NCBI GenBank assembly: GCA_938743325.2
Contig: OW568873.1
Location: forward strand, 434,001 to 498,000
Length of the DNA stretch: 64,000 nt
Direction of reading: 5' to 3'
Source of the DNA: Pycnococcus provasolii
Lineage: Eukaryota; Chlorophyta; Pseudoscourfieldiophyceae; Pseudoscourfieldiales; Pycnococcaceae
Positions 18,362 to 28,800 of the stretch are shown here, one piece after another. The first letter of the stretch is position 1, and every line of letters starts with the position of its first letter. Both the position numbers and the translations under genes were made by a program. Below the pieces are notes generated by a model. It was given only the letters and a program-made list of their open reading frames with translations, was not told the DNA's origin and did not search any database.

Positions 18362-20152
18362 TTACCTAAATAAGCAACCGAAGCAACCTGTCGCCCGTGC
18401 CTTAGAAGGCACGGCGGCGTCGTTGTCTGCAGTGGCCGTGCCACTCGCAGTGAGGTCGATGTCGCAATCCACGTACGTCTTCGGAGGAAGCGTCACGGCA
18501 TCCGCGCCGTGGTTCACGATGCGACACGAACCCTTAAGCGTCGTGCCCGCGACGAAACGAACGGGGCCTTGCACGGTGAGCTTCGTGCACGCGGACAGGC
18601 TCGGCGCCGCCTCGACAAGCGCGTCCAGCTTGTCGACGAGCTTGTAGTGGTCGTCATCCAGCTTCACCACGGGCGACTTGGCCACGCCGGGTGTCAGCTG
18701 CACGCGAGAGTCTGGGAGCGTCGTGTACGCATCGCTGCGCAGCACAAGCAGGTCTGCGCACGTCTTGACGGGCGCAAAGCGCGTTCGCGGCACGCAGACG
18801 GCGCCAGCCTTGTCGAAGCACGCAATCGCAGATCCCATGGCTGTCTCGAGCTGGTAAACCTTGGGCGTCTTTTTGTTGCGCGGGTCCACCGTCTTCTCGT
18901 TGAAGATGGTGGGCAGCGGCAGGAGCCCGCCATGCTTGCTCATCGTCGCCTTCAGGTGCACGAGGTTCACCCAAAGGTTGTTGGTGTTGAAGAAGCGGTG
19001 CTTCGTCACGTCCTGGAAGCTACCCTCGTCCTCCTTGGGGCACTGCGCCGACTCGCGGAGGATCAGCCCGTTGGTGGCGTTGCTCACGGCAAGGTGGCCA
19101 CCCTTTTTGTCACTCTCCGTTCTCTCGCAAACCTCCATGAGGAAAGGCGCGCCAGACTCGTTGGCGAAATACGCGAGAAGGTCGAGGTCCAGGGTGGCGC
19201 CGAGGTTGTCAGAGTTGGACACGAAGAGGTACTTCACTCCGTCCTCCAGCAGTCGGTCGAGCGTTCCCGTCCCAAGCAGCGCTGGGTAGATGTCTCCGTG
19301 TCCTGGTGGGCACCACTCGAGCTTAGGATTTTCTTCAAAGACGGCAGGTGTCTTGGTCGCCTTGTCAATCTTCGGGCTCATGTTTTGCATGAGTTCCGTC
19401 CACTGTAGCTGAGGGAAGCGCCCTCCGAAGAACTCCTTCGTGTCGTCGGACGTGCTGAACGAGTTCATGAGAAGGAACTTGAGGTTGGGCGCGCCGTGCT
19501 GCTTGCGCATGTGCTCCACCTGCCTTCCGATGAGGTCGAGGAACGTCGTGTCGTTTCCTCGCACGGGGAGCAGGCTCTTCGCTTTCTCGAGCCCCATGGA
19601 CGTTCCGAGTCCTCCGTTGAGCTTGACGACCGCCGTCTGGCTGAGCAGCTCGGCGATGCCTTTTCCGGGTAGCCTCGCCGCCGCCCCACGCGTGCTTTCG
19701 TACGTCGGAAGTCCCGAAGCGGGTGTGATGGCATCCTCAGGGATCATGCCCGTTTCTCCGTTGACGAGGCTCTTGTAGTTATTTTCGAACGCCGCGATGG
19801 ACGCGGTCGAGCAGTCTTCTTTGCGCATTTTTAAACGAAACAGGTCGAAGCCTGGAACAGGTGTTTTCTCCACCACGTTGGAACCACCCCGTCCGTCCGT
19901 CACAGGAGGTGCAGACGAAGCCGACATGGATTGCTCCTCAGGCTCCTCCCCATCCCCATCAACATCCGCAGATTTCGAAATATCCAGAGACAAACTCAAG
20001 GAACTCAAAGAGGCTGACAAACTCATGGAGGATGACGGGAGGTGCGAGGTCACTTCCAGCGGAGAATCCGTCTCTGGAGGGAGGTAGTCCCTGGAGGTGG
20101 AGGCAGTCATGACACCCGGTGGCGGCGCCAACACATTATTATCAAGAGGCAT
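18362..20152 (-). CDS. UTP-glucose-1-phosphate uridylyltransferase (UDP-glucose pyrophosphorylase)
   Basis: Makes UDP-glucose from UTP and glucose-1-phosphate for glycans, sulfolipid precursors and sucrose-type sugars. The nucleotide-binding loop VVKLNGGLGTSMG (residues ~175-187) followed by the lysine of EKAKSLLPVR, the CPPGHGDIYPALLGTGTLD block and FVSNSDNLGATLD are diagnostic of eukaryotic UGPase (UGP1/UGP2). The C-terminal left-handed beta-helix segment (KLTVQGPVRFVAGTTLKGSCRI) is present. Total 596 residues against about 470-510 usually. The extra length is a Ser-rich N-terminal extension of ~95 residues (SLSASLSSLSLSLDISK) that could be a targeting or regulatory region. The ATG at 20152 is the first in frame. 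Confidence 0.96.
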   Translation of the reverse strand: MPLDNNVLAPPPGVMTASTSRDYLPPETDSPLEVTSHLPSSSMSLSASLSSLSLSLDISKSADVDGDGEEPEEQSMSASSAPPVTDGRGGSNVVEKTPVPGFDLFRLKMRKEDCSTASIAAFENNYKSLVNGETGMIPEDAITPASGLPTYESTRGAAARLPGKGIAELLSQTAVVKLNGGLGTSMGLEKAKSLLPVRGNDTTFLDLIGRQVEHMRKQHGAPNLKFLLMNSFSTSDDTKEFFGGRFPQLQWTELMQNMSPKIDKATKTPAVFEENPKLEWCPPGHGDIYPALLGTGTLDRLLEDGVKYLFVSNSDNLGATLDLDLLAYFANESGAPFLMEVCERTESDKKGGHLAVSNATNGLILRESAQCPKEDEGSFQDVTKHRFFNTNNLWVNLVHLKATMSKHGGLLPLPTIFNEKTVDPRNKKTPKVYQLETAMGSAIACFDKAGAVCVPRTRFAPVKTCADLLVLRSDAYTTLPDSRVQLTPGVAKSPVVKLDDDHYKLVDKLDALVEAAPSLSACTKLTVQGPVRFVAGTTLKGSCRIVNHGADAVTLPPKTYVDCDIDLTASGTATADNDAAVPSKARATGCFGCLFR

Positions 20153-21396
20153 CGCAACACAGATTGATATCAGGAGAGTGATGGGGGAGGGGAGTGGGGG
20201 AGCGGGGCGGCCCCATACCCATCACAGGTTCTGATTTCCTCGGACAATTATCCCGATAAAATTCCCCAGGCTGCGGGGCCGGAAATCCTGGGAAATCCGG
20301 GTTTCATTTTCATTTTATCGTACCCTACCCGGCTACCCGGTACAGTAGCCGAAATCTAACGCCGGGTATGGTAGGTACAGAACTACAGGTAGGCGCGGGA
20401 AATGCATCAAACTCCAGCCTCCAGGGACTTTCGGAGGTTAAAACTTAAAAAAGGTGCATGTGTGGATATAATTTCGCATGAGAGGAGGAGGTATAAATAG
20501 TACTACTTATCGTGGTACTTACGCGCTGCCACAGGCATCGTTATGCAAGGTTCCATCGACGAAATTGGACGCGATGGCGTTCAACGCGTAAGTTGACAAA
20601 TGTACGAACTTAAGTTAGTTAAGGGTATAGGTAGGACTGCCATAATAGAAAGTAGGGACGTGACCGTCGTTGCATGGCGACGCGCACTCACGTCATGACG
20701 TCAAGCAAGAAGACGGGACGACGAGCTTCCATTCCAAAGGGATCCCCAAACCAAGAAGAAACGAGGGAAAAAAAGGAACCCCGAAAACGAGGATCGGAAC
20801 GCCAGAACGTGAGCCAGAACGCAGCCAGAACGTATGCGGGATGGGGGCGAGGCAAAGGAGGAGGCCCCTGTTCATGCCTCAAAGCAGCATGAACGGTCTC
20901 CCTCTCCTGAGGTTCGCCTACAAGGAGTGTGCACAGACCACCCACCCACCCACCCCGGTACAGTACCGTGTGCGAGAGTGCGAGAGTGCAAGGGGCCCGC
21001 CCAGTACCCACAAGGCCACAACTCACAAGGTGTCCGATGAACGATGAAGATGAAGGAGGTCGGACCGTCTATTGTCGGACTTTCCTAAAGGGAGACTCCA
21101 TTCTACGATAGGGACCCTCGCGAAAGGAAACCGAAAGCGAGCCTCGCGACCACCTCCTAAGGTTACTGTATGTACCTAGGGGGGGGACGACGCGAGTGCG
21201 AGTGGCGCGTCTTAGGAAGTACATAGTCTAGTCGGAGTCGCAAGTCCACAAGTGAGCTCCGGCCGGTAGGGGGGGGGGGGGGGAGCTCCGAGGGGCCGCG
21301 AGAACACCGACCCTTAAGGACGAACCAGCCGGTGGGGGGCCTTTTTTCACCCACTTAAGAAGAAACCCACCCTTAAGGTCCGTCTTACCCTTGGCC
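20153..21396. other. 1.24-kb divergent intergenic region, UGPase / CFAP251
   Basis: Shared upstream region of two divergently transcribed genes. It contains a run of 15 G at 21269-21283 and several CCTTAAG-containing short motifs close to the CFAP251 start. Small frames inside lack codon bias and homologs. No RNA gene seen. Confidence 0.5.
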
Positions 21397-24177
21397 ATGG
21401 CGCCGCCCTCCTCCTCCTCGGCTCCGGAGGAAGCTTTGTCCTTGTCTTGGTCGTTCGGGGTATCGACCTCGTCTTTCTTAGGTGGTGGTGGTGGTGGTGC
21501 GTCCTTCGGTGATGTTATTAGTGTTGGCGTCTCGTCTCTTCCCGGCGAACGTGTCGCGTATGTCGCCGCACATACAGCCCTCTTATACGAACGTGCGTCG
21601 CACACGCAAACTGCACTTCAAGGACACGCCAACGCGATTTCTTGCCTCGCGACGTCCGCCCAGAAAACCATGCTCGCAACCGCGGATGCTGGACCAGGTG
21701 CTATGGTGATTCTCTGGAACGCAAACACGGGAGAGCCCGTACGTACCATACCTCTCGGCGAGTCGACGAACGGGGCGCTGTGCGTCGACTTCGCGCCTGA
21801 CGGTGCGTCGCTCGCCGTGCTCACGGCGGCCGACGGAGACGGACTCAGCCAGAACCAGGAGGTGCTCATCTATGACCTCAAGGCACCCGCGAACGCGCCG
21901 CCGGTGTGCGCAACCGAGGTGCCGCCGGGCGACATGCAGACGTGCCTGCGCTTCCCGACGAACAGGAACACGGAGCTCGTTTCCAACGGAAAACAGCGAA
22001 CCTTCTTCTGGACGCCGAGCCCGTCCACAGGATCGCTCGCATTCCACTCGCCGCCCGTGAGGAGCCGAGACTTCAAGCAGGCGCTTGGCGCGTTCACGCA
22101 GAGCGCTTTCATACCGCGCAGCACAGCCGCAGCCACGGGAACCAGCGACGGAGACATCGTGCTCTGGGAGGAGGGCCTTCTCGCCGAGCCTGGAGCACGT
22201 GCGAGCGACCGACGCGCAACCAAGGTGCTGCGCATTCACTCCGCTGCCGTGACCACACTTGTCGCGCACGGGAGGTACCTCGTCAGCGGAGGAGAGGATG
22301 GCTTCGTGCGCTTCTTTGACAACAAGCTCAAGCTTAACGCATGGTTCGAGGAGATCGACGCTGGGCCTGTTATGGCCATTTCGTTCGACGCGCGGGGGGG
22401 AGGTGCCGCGGCGGAAGACGAGGTGGACGGCGAGGACGCGCCACGCATGGGACCGGACAACTTCGTTGCGCCGGACATGGTGGTCGCCACGGGAAACGGG
22501 CGCGTCATCGCGATTCGCGCAGACTCGTTTGACCTCCCCAGCGGGTCGCCCGCCAAGCGAGGTGTCACTTGGCTCGAGGGAACGGTCGCCAACGCCACGG
22601 CGATTGCAGTGCACCCAAGCCGCTACGAGCTGCTAATCGTGAGCTCCACGGGAAGCCTGCAGGTGTGGGACTACGCGAGGAGGCGGCTGATGACGACCAT
22701 GGCAAAGGAGAAGTGTGCCGGATCGTGCGTCGCGTACACACCCGACGGCTCTCTCGTTGCCGTTGGTTGCTCGACGGGACACCTGCGCCTGCTCACGGCG
22801 CCGCCGTCGCTCAGCGACGTCGAGTCATTCCGCTTCACCACGTCGCCCATCACGCACGTCGAGTTCAGCCCCGACGGGAAGATGGTGGCCGTGGCCGATG
22901 CAAGGCATACCGTGGCTCTCGTGAGCCATGGCCACGGTAAGAGCGGCGAGCGGTGGGAACTCGTGGGAAAGTACAACGCGCATGCGACGAAGGTGCTCAA
23001 GGTGCTTTTCTCGAGCAACGGCGCGGTGCTCACGTCGCTCGATGCCGAGGGCGTGCTTGCATCGTTCGACGCGCGGGAAAGCACGCCGCAGAGCGGCCTG
23101 CGTCTCCTGCACCACGGCGGCATGACGCACGTGGACGCCAGTCCGACGGCGTTCACCATGCTTCCGTCGACGTCGGTTAGTGGTGCAAAGGGTGAGCCTG
23201 TGATCGTGGCGGCGGACGCAAATCTCAAGCTTAAGACGTACGAATTGAACCAGTTCAGCTGCGTTGCCACGGCACTCGGGCCGGCGTATGGAGGTGCTGT
23301 CGAGCACCTCACGCCGCTGTCACGAGAAGCGTTGGGCGCGAACGAGTCTCTCAAGGTGCTCGGGAAGGATGTGCTTTGCTACGCGTGCAGCGAACGCGCC
23401 GCGGGACTGTGCCTGTACCCACACACGGGAGATCCCAAGGCGTCGCTGGCGCTTGTCGTTCACCCGGGCGGCATCAGCGCATGTTTGCCGACGCCGGATG
23501 CACGTAAGCTGATCACACTCGGCGATGACGGCATTGTGAACTTGTGGACCATTTCCGTGGACGCGCTTGCAGCTCCGCTTGTGGCGGACGAGTCTGAAGC
23601 CGTCGCCACGGAGCGCACGCTGGACGCGTTGATAGAGGGCGGGTCGACAGGAGAGATGTTGTCGGAGGCGCGCGATTACTTCTACTATGCGCAGCTTCGA
23701 GCCCAGGGTGAGGAGACGACAGAACCGCGGCTTACTCCCGGAGTTGTGGTTGCTTCAGACGTGCCAGACATGCTGTGCGCGATGGGCTACTACCCATCGG
23801 AGGCGGAGGTGCAGGACCTCCTTGCGGAGTGCCAGGCGGAGGACGTGAACGCGAGCGCGGACGTCGAGGGGAGCAGCGTGACATTTGCGAAGATGATGCT
23901 CCTGTTGGCAAATCACCGTCCTCTCAAGGGCGTCGATCGCGCAGACATCGAGGCTGCCTTCCGAACGCTCGGTGCGGACTCGGAAACGGGCACGCTGTCG
24001 AAGAGACAGCTTGTCGAGGCTCTCATCTCGTACGGCGAGTACATGAGCGAGGATGAGCTGAATGGCTGCCTGGGTGCGCTGTATGGCGCCGGCGCGAGTG
24101 CTGACGCCTTGCCCGAGGAGATTGACGCGCGCTATTTCGCAGAAGGAGTGCTTGGATTCGAAGATCTTGGCAGTTGA
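21397..24177 (+). CDS. CFAP251: Cilia- and flagella-associated protein 251 (WDR66-like WD40 protein)
   Basis: A 926-residue protein from the ATG at 21397. Many WD40-type blades fill residues ~60-700 (GHANAISCLAT, VILWNANTGEPVRTI, LVSGGEDGFVRFFD, LQVWDYARRRLMTTMA, ITLGDDGIVNLWTIS). The tail has EF-hand-like helices (MLCAMGYYPSEAEVQDLLAECQ and FRTLGADSETGTLSKRQLVEALISYG). This WD40-plus-calmodulin-like layout is that of CFAP251/WDR66, part of the calmodulin- and spoke-associated complex at the base of radial spoke 3 in motile axonemes. It implies that the organism builds motile flagella at some stage. The second EF-hand loop (ADSETGTLSKRQ) lacks the final Glu, so calcium binding is doubtful. 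Tail to tail with the next gene. Confidence 0.88.
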   Translation: MAPPSSSSAPEEALSLSWSFGVSTSSFLGGGGGGASFGDVISVGVSSLPGERVAYVAAHTALLYERASHTQTALQGHANAISCLATSAQKTMLATADAGPGAMVILWNANTGEPVRTIPLGESTNGALCVDFAPDGASLAVLTAADGDGLSQNQEVLIYDLKAPANAPPVCATEVPPGDMQTCLRFPTNRNTELVSNGKQRTFFWTPSPSTGSLAFHSPPVRSRDFKQALGAFTQSAFIPRSTAAATGTSDGDIVLWEEGLLAEPGARASDRRATKVLRIHSAAVTTLVAHGRYLVSGGEDGFVRFFDNKLKLNAWFEEIDAGPVMAISFDARGGGAAAEDEVDGEDAPRMGPDNFVAPDMVVATGNGRVIAIRADSFDLPSGSPAKRGVTWLEGTVANATAIAVHPSRYELLIVSSTGSLQVWDYARRRLMTTMAKEKCAGSCVAYTPDGSLVAVGCSTGHLRLLTAPPSLSDVESFRFTTSPITHVEFSPDGKMVAVADARHTVALVSHGHGKSGERWELVGKYNAHATKVLKVLFSSNGAVLTSLDAEGVLASFDARESTPQSGLRLLHHGGMTHVDASPTAFTMLPSTSVSGAKGEPVIVAADANLKLKTYELNQFSCVATALGPAYGGAVEHLTPLSREALGANESLKVLGKDVLCYACSERAAGLCLYPHTGDPKASLALVVHPGGISACLPTPDARKLITLGDDGIVNLWTISVDALAAPLVADESEAVATERTLDALIEGGSTGEMLSEARDYFYYAQLRAQGEETTEPRLTPGVVVASDVPDMLCAMGYYPSEAEVQDLLAECQAEDVNASADVEGSSVTFAKMMLLLANHRPLKGVDRADIEAAFRTLGADSETGTLSKRQLVEALISYGEYMSEDELNGCLGALYGAGASADALPEEIDARYFAEGVLGFEDLGS

Positions 24178-24409
24178 ATGGATGGAACCTGACGACGACG
24201 ACGACGACGACGACGAGTAAAGTTCCGTTTAACAAATTCAGACACGTACCACAATTTCCAAAGACATGCACAACACAGTCACGCACTTAAAATCAAGAAA
24301 GGTGATGCGATAAATCATCTTTTGCCTCACCACATCATTCCCCCATTCTTCTGGATGTGTGGCTGCGTGTGAAGATCGTGAAAGTTGTTATTTACGAGTG
24401 GTAACATCG

Positions 24410-26948
24410 TTAACGCCCTCGGCTCATTCGCTCCGCTTTCAGCTTGACAACTGCTCGATCGAGCACCTCGCCGTCGTCTCCCTCCGTAGGTCCGAGTTCA
24501 TCCATTTCAATGATCTCACGCAACTCAAGATAGCCGCTCTTATCCTGGTCGAGCCTCTTGGAGAAACGAAGCATCTCATGCACGGTGACGGGAAATCCAA
24601 GCTTCGATACTGCTTGCGATAGCTCGCGCGGATCCACCTCGCCGCTTCCATCATCATCGGCAGCCTGTACGGCGCGTGGAATCAGATGCCTGTGGTCCGT
24701 CATCCACTCCCTGATCTGAGCATCTCGCACTTCTCGCGCATGTGCGGCGGTCATCACGCGCCGGTTGTTATCACCCAGCGTAGTTTCCTCCATCTTTATG
24801 CCAACTTTCTCCGGCTCGAAGCGCGCGGAAGGGTCGATACCAGCCTCCTCGATCATCGCCAATTTCTTTTCAAGATTCTCCGACAGCTTCCCTAAATTGA
24901 AGAGAGAATTTTTCTCGTACGCGGGAATGTCGTACCCGCTCGGCTTCGTCGCCGGCTGAGACATGGATGCGCTTGAGGCACGCTTCTGCATCCCCGCAGC
25001 GGCGTGTTGCGACGTATCGTCCACCGCTGCCAACGCATGACCTCCCTCGCCATCTTCTGCAGGCGCACCGGCTTGCGCCTCATCTCCGCCATCTGCGGTG
25101 CCATCATTCGCTTCCGTCGGCTCCTTGTCCGCAGCAGACCCCGCAATATTCAGAGGTGGGACGCCCTCAGGAATGGAGGTTGTCGCGCGCTTTAGCGATC
25201 CCGTCGCGCTGTCTTCCACCTCACGCATGTGCCCGATGCACTCGTCGAGATTCTTGATCATCGTCATGAGTGCAGTGCTGCGCATCGACAACTTCTCGAC
25301 ATCTCTTTGCTTTTTGCTCACCTCGATCATCACGTCGTCATACGGCATCTTCATTTCGCCGCCACCCACGTCCGGTCCCTCGCCGAATCTCCACTTCATC
25401 AGCTGCGAGTCTAGCTCCTTTTCCTCTTTCAGAAGGTCCTCCCTACGCGTCGACGCGACGCCCATCTGCTCCTCGAGCTTAGCTTTCGTCGAGTCCTTGT
25501 TCACGAAAAACGATACGAGGCTGTCCAAGTCATTGGAGTTGGTGAGGTTCATGAGCACCTCGAACGAGCGCGCAAGGTGCTTTGCTTCCTTCTCGAGCTT
25601 GATGGAGTCGACGACCGCGCTTTCGACGCGCTTCTTCTGCTTGTCAGCCTCCTTGCGCGCCTTCATGTAGTACATTTCTTTCACCTTTAATCGGATCGCC
25701 TCACGCGAGTCCGCGGAAGTCTCGAAAGCGTCGTAGATGGAGTCCTCTGACTCGAGCTGATCTTTGAGGTTGTTGACGACTCCCATCCACTCGGCAATCT
25801 CGCCTCGCCTCTTGGACGCGACGAAGTTCTTCTCCTCTTTCGCGACAATCTCCGAGTTGTGCACGTCGCGCTGGTTATTTCTCAGGCTTGTGATCGCCTT
25901 GTCCGCGCGGTTGACCTCGTCTCTCAGGTCGCGTATTTCGCTGTGCACCTTCGCGTTCGACTCCGTGATGCGGTGGATCATCTGCTTGTACGTGCCCTGC
26001 TTCAAGCGCGCGACGTCGTACCCGTCGTTGATCTCGTCGAGCTTGCTCTCGTGCTCCTCCACCTCATGGGACCTGTCTGTTAGGCGGTACCTCAGATTCT
26101 TGTTGCGCCACGCCTCCATCTCCTTCAGCTTCAGCACGTGCTGCTTCTCGAGGTTCTCCTTCATCAGCAAGTTCAAGACGACTTTCATGCTGTCGATCTC
26201 CACCTCAAGCTGCCGTGACGTCAGCGCGTTCGCCTTCGGGTTGGGCAGAGGCAGCTTGCGCACCTTAGACGCGCTCTGCTCCATGCTGAGGCGCATCATC
26301 GAGCTCTCCTTCAGAGGAATGCCGTACGCGTGCGTGAGTGTAATGGGCGACTTTTTCGACAGCGTGGATGCCGAGCGTGTCCGGCTGCCGACAGTCTGTC
26401 TGCTCGACTCCGCCTTTAGTGTGCCCGGTGTCGTGTACCCTCCCATGGCTGACGCCGCTCGCGGCGGTCTTGCGGATGAGCCAATGTCTGGAAGGCTGCT
26501 TTCTGATAAGAGCTGCTGTCCATAGCCACCTGTGTTGGATGTTGTTCTGCTGCGCGCCTGTGTTTGTTTCAAAGATGGGTTGTGAGGAGTTGGTATTGTA
26601 AAGTGAACGAGAGAGAGAGAGAAAAAAAAAATCAAATCGGGCAAGTTTTGCATGGCGTACCTGCACACTGTTAGGCCTTTTATTTGCAGCTGCGACGGCT
26701 GGCGTCGCATATCGAGAGCTCGAGCTGACACTGCTATTTTCCTTTTGAAGGGAAAGCTGTTGGGCCTTTTCGAGAAAGCTGGAAGAGTCTTCGTTCGTTG
26801 TATTCTCGGGAAAGTCATCCCGAGGATTCGCCTCAGGATACGGCGATGCCCTTGAGAGTTTGAACGTGCTCGACGGCCCTTGAGCTAGTCCAGTAGCACG
26901 AGTTGTAGCACTCGTGGGTGCAGGTGTGGGTGCAGAAATAGCCGCCAT
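24410..26948 (-). CDS. Coiled-coil EF-hand protein, outer-dynein-arm docking-complex-like, two exons
   Basis: Exon 1 (26948-26661) encodes 96 residues from an ATG and ends before GTACGC. The 103-bp intron ends AACACAG at 26558. Exon 2 (26557-24410) continues in phase 0, giving 811 residues. Residues ~180-590 are long helices with heptads (KHVLKLKEMEAWRNKNLRYR, DRSHEVEEHESKLDEI), the style of the ODA1/CCDC114/CCDC63 docking proteins. Two EF-hands close the protein: loop DDDGSGEVDPRE and loop DQDKSGYLELRE, both with all coordinating positions. The mix of docking coiled coil and calcium sensor recalls DC1 plus DC3 in one chain. Neighbouring CFAP251 supports an axonemal role. The exact subunit identity is inferred, not certain. 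Confidence 0.75.
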
Positions 26949-27993
26949 GATATTTACTTAACCTGCTGTGTTGCCTGCTGCCTGCTGTGCTTGTGCTTGT
27001 GCTTGTGCTTGTGCTTGTGGCTCAACGGACTCTTAAGGTAAACACTCACTCAAGAGAGGACAACTTAAATTAATGTCGTCAACGAACGACTTTCTCTCCG
27101 GCCGAAGACTTTCTGAAACAAACGCAACGACGAGACTGAGGTTGCCTGAGGGGGGAGGTGGAATGGGCCCACGATTAGCACGATAGTGTAGGGGAGGGGA
27201 ACGTCGTTCATCCAGATTCCAGAGCAAGTTAGTCTATCAAGTGGCCAGTCAAGACCAGTCAAGGCGAGTCAAGAGGTGGTCAAGGACTCGAGTCTCTCGC
27301 CTTGTGTGTACTCGGAATCCAAGCAACACTGTCCGAAGAACACTTGTAAAAGCGAGGGGAATAATACGCGAGGCGAGTCAAGTCCAGTCAAGGCGAGTCG
27401 AGGATACCACCAGGCACGTTCCAACTTTCAAGGGCAACCAACCGTCCAATGAGTCAATGGCGGTTTGTGCGTTTTGTATCGTCGCCTGAAAGAAATAATG
27501 CTCCACTGGACAGTCACAACGACAGTAGGATTCCGCAGCGTGCCTATTATCTTAGTCCTATACTCGTTTTTTGAGCTCAGCAAGGACCACGATCGCCACC
27601 TTGCTTGCATCGCCGTTGAGCTTGACCATGCACCGCCACCTTGACCATGCACCGCCACCTTGCATCGCCACCTTGCATCGCCACCTACTACTGTACCCTA
27701 GCTGCAGCCTGCAGGTAGAGTAGTACTGTAAGTGTGACCCTTGAGTCATGCTTGGTTGGTGGCGATGGCGACGACATCAACGGAATCAAGTCGCAACCGG
27801 AGACCTCACTCAGCCAACGAAAGCGCCCTGATAGAGTGATACGAGCTTCGAAATCACCTGCGCAATGTACAAAAACGCGAAGTGAATGGAACCGGTGAAT
27901 GCGCTGAATGGTGAAAGTGAATGGTGTGAATGGACAACCGCTGGATAGAGCAAAGTACACTTCGTTACTGAATGAGGGATCTCAGTCGTAAAC
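26949..27993. other. 1.05-kb intergenic region, no gene seen
   Basis: Upstream region of the docking-complex-like gene and 3' region of the Nudix gene. It shows TGTGCTTGTGCTTGTGCTTG repeats at about 26986-27017, AGTCAAG-type repeats at 27247-27280 and 27375-27400, a CACCTTGCATCGCCAC cluster at 27600-27685, and one copy of a dispersed repeat listed separately. Confidence 0.45.
27906..27990 (-). repeat. Dispersed 3'-UTR repeat, copy 1
   Basis: About 84 bases, roughly 85-90% identical by eye to 36000-36084 (shared core GGTGTGAATGGAC, ACCGCTGGA, AAAGTACACTTC, TTACTGAA, GAGGGATCT). It starts 3 bases beyond the stop codon of the Nudix gene, in the same orientation relative to the gene as copy 2. 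Confidence 0.75.
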
Positions 27994-28614
27994 TTAAGAG
28001 CTTAGCGTGTCGTGAATCTCACTCACCTCCTCGAGAGTGAAGTGCTTCAGCACGGTGGTTTTCTCGAAGTGAAACGTGCCCCGGAAAAGCTTGTCGGCGA
28101 AAAACAGCGGATGCCAGTGCTGGTCGTCCTCCCACATGCGCCCGTCGTACAGCTCCGGAACATTGTCCACGTCCATCCACACGGGTGCCATTTCGTCCGT
28201 TTCGACGACGTCGCCCTCACACTCCGTGCATTTGTAGACGTGCACATCCCACGGCTGTGCGTTTGGCGAGCTTTGTTCTGCTTCTGCGTCGTCCCAGATG
28301 AAAGTGAGCACACCTTTAAGCGCGAGGTCAGTGGGCACGAGTCCACTCTCTTCTTTCATTTCGCGCGCAGCGGCTGTTAGTATGGATGCGTCGGAAGCTT
28401 CGACTTTCCCGCCGAAGCCGTTGTAGAATCCCTGTCCAAATCCTCGTTTTTTGCGACCGAGTAAAACCCGAGGAGAGTGCGAATTGCGAGAGCTGTCACC
28501 ACCACCACCACTTTTCACAAACAAAACGAGTGTGAGCAGCTTGTGTCCCTCACGACGGGACAGAGGGCGTTCACCACGCACTCCACTGGAGTTGGGAGGG
28601 ACCGCCATCGCCAT
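27994..28614 (-). CDS. MTH1/NUDT1-type Nudix hydrolase (oxidised purine nucleotide sanitiser)
   Basis: A 206-residue protein from the ATG at 28614. The Nudix box GGKVEA...REMKEESGL at residues ~68-90 fits G-x5-E-x7-R-E-x2-E-E-x-G. Around it, GRKKRGFGQGFYNGFGGKV, WDVHVYKC, ETDEMAPVWMDVDNVP and the C-terminal HWHPLFFADKLFRGTFHFE follow vertebrate MTH1 closely. MTH1 hydrolyses 8-oxo-dGTP and 2-OH-dATP, keeping oxidised bases out of DNA. Relative to MTH1 there is a Gly/Ser insert near residue 40 and a modest N-terminal extension. Divergent from the methyltransferase gene with only 186 bases between start codons. Confidence 0.92.
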   Translation of the reverse strand: MAMAVPPNSSGVRGERPLSRREGHKLLTLVLFVKSGGGGDSSRNSHSPRVLLGRKKRGFGQGFYNGFGGKVEASDASILTAAAREMKEESGLVPTDLALKGVLTFIWDDAEAEQSSPNAQPWDVHVYKCTECEGDVVETDEMAPVWMDVDNVPELYDGRMWEDDQHWHPLFFADKLFRGTFHFEKTTVLKHFTLEEVSEIHDTLSS

Positions 28615-28800
28615 GCATGCGAACGGCAAAAGTCGTCACAAGGAAAAAAAAAAAAAATTCAAAAGAACAAAAAATCAAACCCCGAACTGATTCGGGGATG
28701 GATTTTTCGGATTTCTATTGTTTCTTCTTCGCCGCCGCCGCCGCCGCAGCCGGCTGACGTGACTGCGAGGAAGCCGCAGGTCCAGGTGGCGAAGGTGGCG

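Noticed and set aside
22671-23354. Minus-strand frame opposite CFAP251
   Set aside because: Shadow of the WD40 coding strand; no motif and no independent start context.
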